NCBI GenBank assembly: GCA_002413325.1
Contig: DHWT01000181.1
Location: 1 to 8,528 of the forward strand
Direction of reading: 5' to 3'
Source of the DNA: Chitinophagaceae bacterium UBA5175
GTDB lineage: Bacteria; Bacteroidota; Bacteroidia; Chitinophagales; Chitinophagaceae
DNA length: 8,528 bases
The translations under genes were made by a program, and so were the position numbers. Below the pieces are notes generated by a model. The model did not search any database and was not told the origin of the DNA. It was given only the letters and a program-made list of their open reading frames with translations. Positions 4,730-8,528 of this stretch are shown piece after piece; position 1 is the stretch's first letter, and every line of letters starts with the position of its first letter.

Positions 4730-4825
4730 GAATTACTTTAATTTCGTAGTTTTCCTATAGTAACTGTAACAAATAATTACCATTTTTAGTGTCGGTTTGC
4801 CCCAGGCGAACCCAAAATTCACCGT

Positions 4826-5497
4826 ATGAAAAAACCCGAAGCAAACGGAACCATCAAAGTAATCATCGCTGACGACCATGCTTTGTTCCGTGCTGGTGTA
4901 AAAACCGCACTATCCATAAAAAAGGATGTTGAACTGATTGCCGAAGCCGACAATGGCATGCAGCTGCTCAACCTGCTGAAACATATGGAGCCCGACGTGA
5001 TCCTCCTGGACATCCAGATGCCCATCATGGATGGTATTGCCACCCTGCCTGAGATCCGTAAAATGTATCCCCAGGTAAAAGTGATTATACTTTCCATGCA
5101 TAACGACCATTCCATGATTTCCAAGCTCATGGAAATAGGAGCCAACTCCTACCTGACCAAAAACACTGATTCTGAGAATATTTATAATGCCATCAAGACC
5201 TGCTACGAGCAGGAATTTTATTTCAACGAACTCACCAATAAAGCACTCTTAACCGGACTGCGCACGCGGCGCACTGAACCCAGCCTGCCCCAGGAGGCCA
5301 ACCTCTCCGAAAAGGAGACCACGATCCTTAAAATGATGTGCGAGGAAAAAACCACCAAGGAAATCGCGGATCTGGTCGATATCAGCCCGCGTACCGTGGA
5401 AGCCATCCGGGATAAACTTAAGACCAAGACCGGCGCCAAGTCCATGGCGGGACTGGTGATGTATGCGGTGAAAAACGGGATCATCGAACAACCCTAG
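4826..5497 (+). CDS. NarL/FixJ-type response regulator RR3 (orphan, 223 aa)
   Basis: This is a paralogue of RR1. The receiver domain (about residues 9-125) shows D16-D17, phospho-acceptor D62 in LLDIQMP, a serine (S90) at the switch position where RR1 has threonine, and K112 in YLTK. The FYFNELTNKALLTGLRTRR linker precedes a LuxR-type helix-turn-helix (about 159-216) with LSEKETTILKMM, TTKEIADLVDISPRTVEAIR and KTKTGAKSMAGLVMY. No kinase gene is adjacent. It converges with the permease gene across 52 nt that hold only a 5-bp hairpin (5504-5519). Composition is clearly more G/C-rich than the 7-TM gene. Its 328-nt upstream region, counted to the left edge of the conserved element near 4500, carries the same divergent small RNA module as RR1, so regulator and RNA seem duplicated as a unit. 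Start: ATG at 4826, with no evident ribosome binding site. Confidence 0.93.
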   Translation: MKKPEANGTIKVIIADDHALFRAGVKTALSIKKDVELIAEADNGMQLLNLLKHMEPDVILLDIQMPIMDGIATLPEIRKMYPQVKVIILSMHNDHSMISKLMEIGANSYLTKNTDSENIYNAIKTCYEQEFYFNELTNKALLTGLRTRRTEPSLPQEANLSEKETTILKMMCEEKTTKEIADLVDISPRTVEAIRDKLKTKTGAKSMAGLVMYAVKNGIIEQP

Positions 5498-5549
5498 TCC
5501 CCGTCCGGAACTTGCCGGATTGAAGGCAGGGAGCGATATTTACGTTTTC

Positions 5550-7934
5550 TTATTCGGTTTTCAGGCTTTTTACCGGGTTTGTCATCGCTGCTTTTATGGC
5601 CTGGTAACTTACCGTCAGGAGCGTGATGAATAATGCGGCTGCGCAGGCAGTTAAAATGATCCACCAGGATAAATCAGCATGATAAGGGTAGGTTCCGAGC
5701 CAGTTTCCCATGAAATAAAAAGAAAGCGGCACGGCGATGACCAGGGATACCATCACCAGGGCCAGGAAATCCCTGGAAAGCAGGCCCCATAAATTCAAAA
5801 CCGAAGCCCCCAGCACTTTTCGTACGCCGATCTCCTTGATGCGTTGTTCGGCCATGAAGGAGGCCATGCCGAAGAGCCCCATGCAGCTGATAAAAATCGC
5901 AAGCGATGCGAAAAATCCGGCCAGCCTGCCGATGCGTTCCTCATTCCCGAATTTTTTTGCATATTCTGCATCGGCAAACTGGAAGTCAAAGGGTTCTGCG
6001 GGGCTATAGGAAGAAAACGTCTTTTTTATTTTTTCCATCGAGGTTTTGGCACCGGCAGCCGGGTTCAGTTTTAACATGGCATAGGATTCCGGGTCCGGGT
6101 CAATATGAAATAGCTGGGGTCTGACCGGCTGGTAAGGTGATTCAACAATCATGTCCCTGATCACACCAATTACCTTAAAGGGATGACCATCCCAGGTAAT
6201 GATTTCACCCACCGGGTTTTTAAAACCAATATACTTCACTGCCGATTCATTCAATACAAAGGCGGCTGTATCGGTTGCGAAGGATCTGGAAAAATCCCTT
6301 CCATCCACAAACTGCCATCCCACCGTTTTACCGTATTCAAACGTAACATTCGTGTTGGGAAAATCCACCCCCTGGTTGGGATCCTTTCCCTTCCACATGA
6401 ATCCGCCGTTCGTAGACCATACGGCGGTGGTCGGACTTCCGGCTTCTGCCATTTCTGCAATGGCTCCGTCCTGGATCAGGTCGTTCCGGACCGCTTCAAA
6501 ATGTTTGTGGATTTCAGGGGTCAGCAGGGGCACCATAATGAGTCCGTCCCGGTTATACCCGATCGGGCGGTTTTTGGCATACTGGATCTGCCGGAATACC
6601 ACGATGGTTCCGATAATTAATACGACGGAAACCGTAAACTGTAAAATCACCAGCACTTTGCGTGGCGTCGCAGCAAAACGTCCGGTCTGGAATGTTCCTT
6701 TTAAAACTTTTACGGGTTGAAAAGAAGATAAATACAGGGCCGGGTAACTGCCGGCGATCAGGCCTGTCATTCCGCTGAAACCCAGGCAGAACAGCCAGAA
6801 CTGCGGACTGCTCCACGGTATCTTCATGTTTTTTTCTGCAACGGCATTGAAAGCAGGCAGCAGGATACCAGCCAGGAACAGGGCGACAAGAAGTGCCAGG
6901 AAAGCCATCACCAGGGATTCCATGTAGAACTGTCCAATCAGTTGCCGGCGCAGCGAGCCGATGGCTTTACGAATGCCCACTTCCCGGGCTCTTTTTTGTG
7001 AACGGGCCGTACTGAGGTTCATAAAATTGATGCAGGCAAGTATCAGCACAAAAACGCCGATCATTCCAAAAAGCCAGACATATTGTATACGCCCACCGGT
7101 GTTCACGCCATTTTTAAACTCCTCATAGAGATGCCATTTTTCCATAGGCTGAAGAAAAAGCCGGGGATTATACCTTTTTTCATCCGGAGAAACCTGGCGC
7201 AGTTTGGCGTCTTTTATTTTTTTAGAGACGGCCTGCATATTGGCCTGATCCGCAATTTGTACAAAAATCTGGAACGAGTTGTTGCCCCAGGGATTGTTCA
7301 TGCTGGTCATCCACGGGTCCCTATACAATTTCAGATTCCATGGGGCAATAAAAGATACTTCTGAAAAACTGGAGTTGCCGGGGAAGTCTTCATACACACC
7401 TGTAACTTTTGTATTCAGCTTATCGTCCATGCGGATCAGTTTATTCATGGGATCCCCGTTTCCGAAAAGGGCTTTTGCCGCCGAGGCGGAAATCAGCACG
7501 GAGAAAGTTTCTTTCAGTCCGGCGCGGCTTCCTCTGAGCATATGCAGGTGGAGCATTTCAGGTGCCTGGGGTTCAAAAAAATTACCGGTTTTAGTAATTT
7601 TTTTATCACCAACCGTTAAAAAATGCCGTTCCGTCCAGGAAGACAGGACCACATATTTGAAATCGCTTCCATAGCTTTTCCGCAACTCCGCACCCAGGGG
7701 AAGGGGCATGGAATTCCAGGTTCCGATCTCCCCGTTCAGTGTATTATGCTGCATCACCTGGGCGATCCGGTGATAATCCGGGTTGTCCTTGTCGTAGCTC
7801 AGTTCATCCCAGATCCACAGCCCGATGATCATCGCTACGGCCATGCCCAGCGCCAGCCCGGTAATATTGATGGCTGAAAAACCTTTATTCTTCCAAAGAT
7901 TCCGGTATGCTATGATGAAAAAGTTCCTGATCAT
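5550..7934 (-). CDS. ABC transporter permease, FtsX/MacB type with two FtsX domains (794 aa)
   Basis: This is a large inner-membrane protein of the type VII ABC superfamily, whose members drive mechanotransmission or efflux. TM1 (about residues 19-42, GFSAINITGLALGMAVAMI) leads to a MacB-like periplasmic domain (about 43-283). The first FtsX domain follows: TM 284-307, the REVGIRKAIGS coupling motif at 317-327, and TMs near 338-362 and 378-402. TM5 (about 426-447) precedes a second periplasmic domain (to about 665). The second FtsX domain has TMs near 669-693, 722-742 and 757-777, with its own coupling motif KEIGVRKVLGAS at 700-711. Length and 8-TM layout are typical for Bacteroidota. No ATPase or membrane-fusion gene is in the window, so partner and substrate are unknown. 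The ATG at 7934 (MIRNFFIIAYRNLWKNKGF) matches the family start better than the TTG 6 nt upstream. A CCTCT-AA-AGAGG repeat (7999-8010) lies upstream. Confidence 0.93.
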   Translation of the reverse strand: MIRNFFIIAYRNLWKNKGFSAINITGLALGMAVAMIIGLWIWDELSYDKDNPDYHRIAQVMQHNTLNGEIGTWNSMPLPLGAELRKSYGSDFKYVVLSSWTERHFLTVGDKKITKTGNFFEPQAPEMLHLHMLRGSRAGLKETFSVLISASAAKALFGNGDPMNKLIRMDDKLNTKVTGVYEDFPGNSSFSEVSFIAPWNLKLYRDPWMTSMNNPWGNNSFQIFVQIADQANMQAVSKKIKDAKLRQVSPDEKRYNPRLFLQPMEKWHLYEEFKNGVNTGGRIQYVWLFGMIGVFVLILACINFMNLSTARSQKRAREVGIRKAIGSLRRQLIGQFYMESLVMAFLALLVALFLAGILLPAFNAVAEKNMKIPWSSPQFWLFCLGFSGMTGLIAGSYPALYLSSFQPVKVLKGTFQTGRFAATPRKVLVILQFTVSVVLIIGTIVVFRQIQYAKNRPIGYNRDGLIMVPLLTPEIHKHFEAVRNDLIQDGAIAEMAEAGSPTTAVWSTNGGFMWKGKDPNQGVDFPNTNVTFEYGKTVGWQFVDGRDFSRSFATDTAAFVLNESAVKYIGFKNPVGEIITWDGHPFKVIGVIRDMIVESPYQPVRPQLFHIDPDPESYAMLKLNPAAGAKTSMEKIKKTFSSYSPAEPFDFQFADAEYAKKFGNEERIGRLAGFFASLAIFISCMGLFGMASFMAEQRIKEIGVRKVLGASVLNLWGLLSRDFLALVMVSLVIAVPLSFYFMGNWLGTYPYHADLSWWIILTACAAALFITLLTVSYQAIKAAMTNPVKSLKTE

Positions 7935-8175
7935 ATTCAATTAATAAATTGGATTTAAAGCGTTCCGACCCGGGCCAGGCTTTGAACTTTTGGCCTTCCC
8001 TCTAAAGAGGCAAAATAATGCCATAATACTATCTGTTTATAAATCAGTCAGATATATACATGAATTGAATCCGGACTGCACGGTTTTGATACGCTGGATG
8101 TACGCTTACAGGGATCGTTGACCGCCAGGCGAAAGCTGTATAAATCCTTTACCTTCGGAATTACGGAAAAAAATA
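7935..8175. other. Divergent intergenic region between permease and aminotransferase
   Basis: About 240 nt should hold both promoters. A minus-strand TTATTTTG (8011-8018) misses TAnnTTTG by one base and could serve the permease. CCTCT-AA-AGAGG (7999-8010) next to it is a small perfect inverted repeat. No convincing box is seen for the aminotransferase. Confidence 0.35.
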
Positions 8176-8528
8176 TTGAACTCCCTGATCAATTTTAACG
8201 GCGCCCTTACCGGTCCGCAGACTCCTGTCGCCACGGTATTTAACCGGAGTCTGCGTTATGGGGATGGATTGTTTGAAACCATGTATTGGGATGGACAGAA
8301 AATTCTGCAGGAGGAGTATCACATGGACCGATTGTTCCGGGGTTTGCTGGTTTTAGCATTCGATTTATCCGGAGGCTTCACCCGGAAGTTTATTTCAGAT
8401 GAAATCAGGCGCCTTTGCGAAAATAATGTCCATGCTACAAAAGCCCGTGTCCGGCTGAATGTTTTCAGGGAAGACGGATCCCTGCTGCTACCCATGGTTA
8501 ATAAACCCGTATTCATTATTGAAACTGC
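8176..8528 (+). CDS. PLP-dependent class IV aminotransferase, N-terminal part (cut by window end)
   Basis: The visible 117 residues match the N-terminal domain of class IV enzymes (4-amino-4-deoxychorismate lyase, branched-chain or D-amino-acid aminotransferases). They show INFNGAL at 5-11, the hallmark NRSLRYGDGLFETM at 23-36, a HMDRLFRG segment at 49-56 and the strand ARVRLNVFRED at 90-100. The catalytic PLP lysine would lie beyond the window. RYGDGLFETM resembles PabC-type lyases of folate synthesis, but branched-chain aminotransferases cannot be excluded without the rest. Start: no ATG exists between the in-frame stop at 8119-8121 and the conserved NFNG. TTG at 8176 is therefore the best start, two to three codons before the usual family N-terminus. 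The gene is divergent from the permease. Confidence 0.85.
   Translation, partial: MNSLINFNGALTGPQTPVATVFNRSLRYGDGLFETMYWDGQKILQEEYHMDRLFRGLLVLAFDLSGGFTRKFISDEIRRLCENNVHATKARVRLNVFREDGSLLLPMVNKPVFIIET

Noticed and set aside
5504..5519. TCCGG-N6-CCGGA as a terminator between RR3 and the permease
   Set aside because: Only 5 bp and without a U-tract on either strand; too weak to call.
5737..7877. Multiple frames antisense to the permease
   Set aside because: Shadows of a long, well-conserved gene with moderate GC; no domain seen.

Overview
The window reads as a chromosomal segment of a Bacteroidota bacterium, probably of the Chitinophagaceae. This rests on the protein families: FtsX/MacB-type permease of the Bacteroidota 8-TM form, NarL-type response regulators with a Chitinophaga-like flavour, HisKA_3 kinase. 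It also fits the absence of clear Shine-Dalgarno sites and the presence of TAnnTTTG promoter boxes. The assignment is by family resemblance only; no search was run.

Layout. 57-443 (-) encodes a small protein of unknown function. 444-1130 has no protein gene but holds two perfect DnaA boxes in inverted orientation (690-720) and a candidate small RNA gene on the minus strand (836-956) with its own promoter box and palindromic operator. 1131-1790 (+) is an orphan NarL-type response regulator (RR1). It converges with a minus-strand operon (3911 down to 1795) encoding a 7-TM protein, a HisKA_3 histidine kinase and a second response regulator (RR2). 3912-4825 again has no protein gene. It contains a strong minus-strand terminator (4263-4309) and a second copy of the small RNA with the same promoter and operator layout (4438-4614). 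4826-5497 (+) is a third response regulator (RR3), a paralogue of RR1. 5550-7934 (-) is a large FtsX-type permease. 8176 to the window end (+) is the start of a class IV aminotransferase.

Main result. RR1 and RR3 are paralogues without adjacent kinases. Each is preceded by a divergently oriented copy of the same module, read on the minus strand as: operator GAGCAnnnTTnCTC, exactly 23 nt, a TAnnTTTG box, then a transcript of about 120-130 nt. The transcript begins at an 11-14 bp terminal stem, carries repeated UCCA motifs and an exactly conserved UUACCGUCCA, and ends at the closing arm followed by a conserved U-rich tract. The terminal stems differ between copies by compensatory changes. I infer a duplicated response-regulator/small-RNA pair, in which the regulator may control the divergent RNA. 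I do not recognise it as a named RNA family. The nearby 7-TM/kinase/regulator operon is a possible, unproven source of phosphoryl signal.
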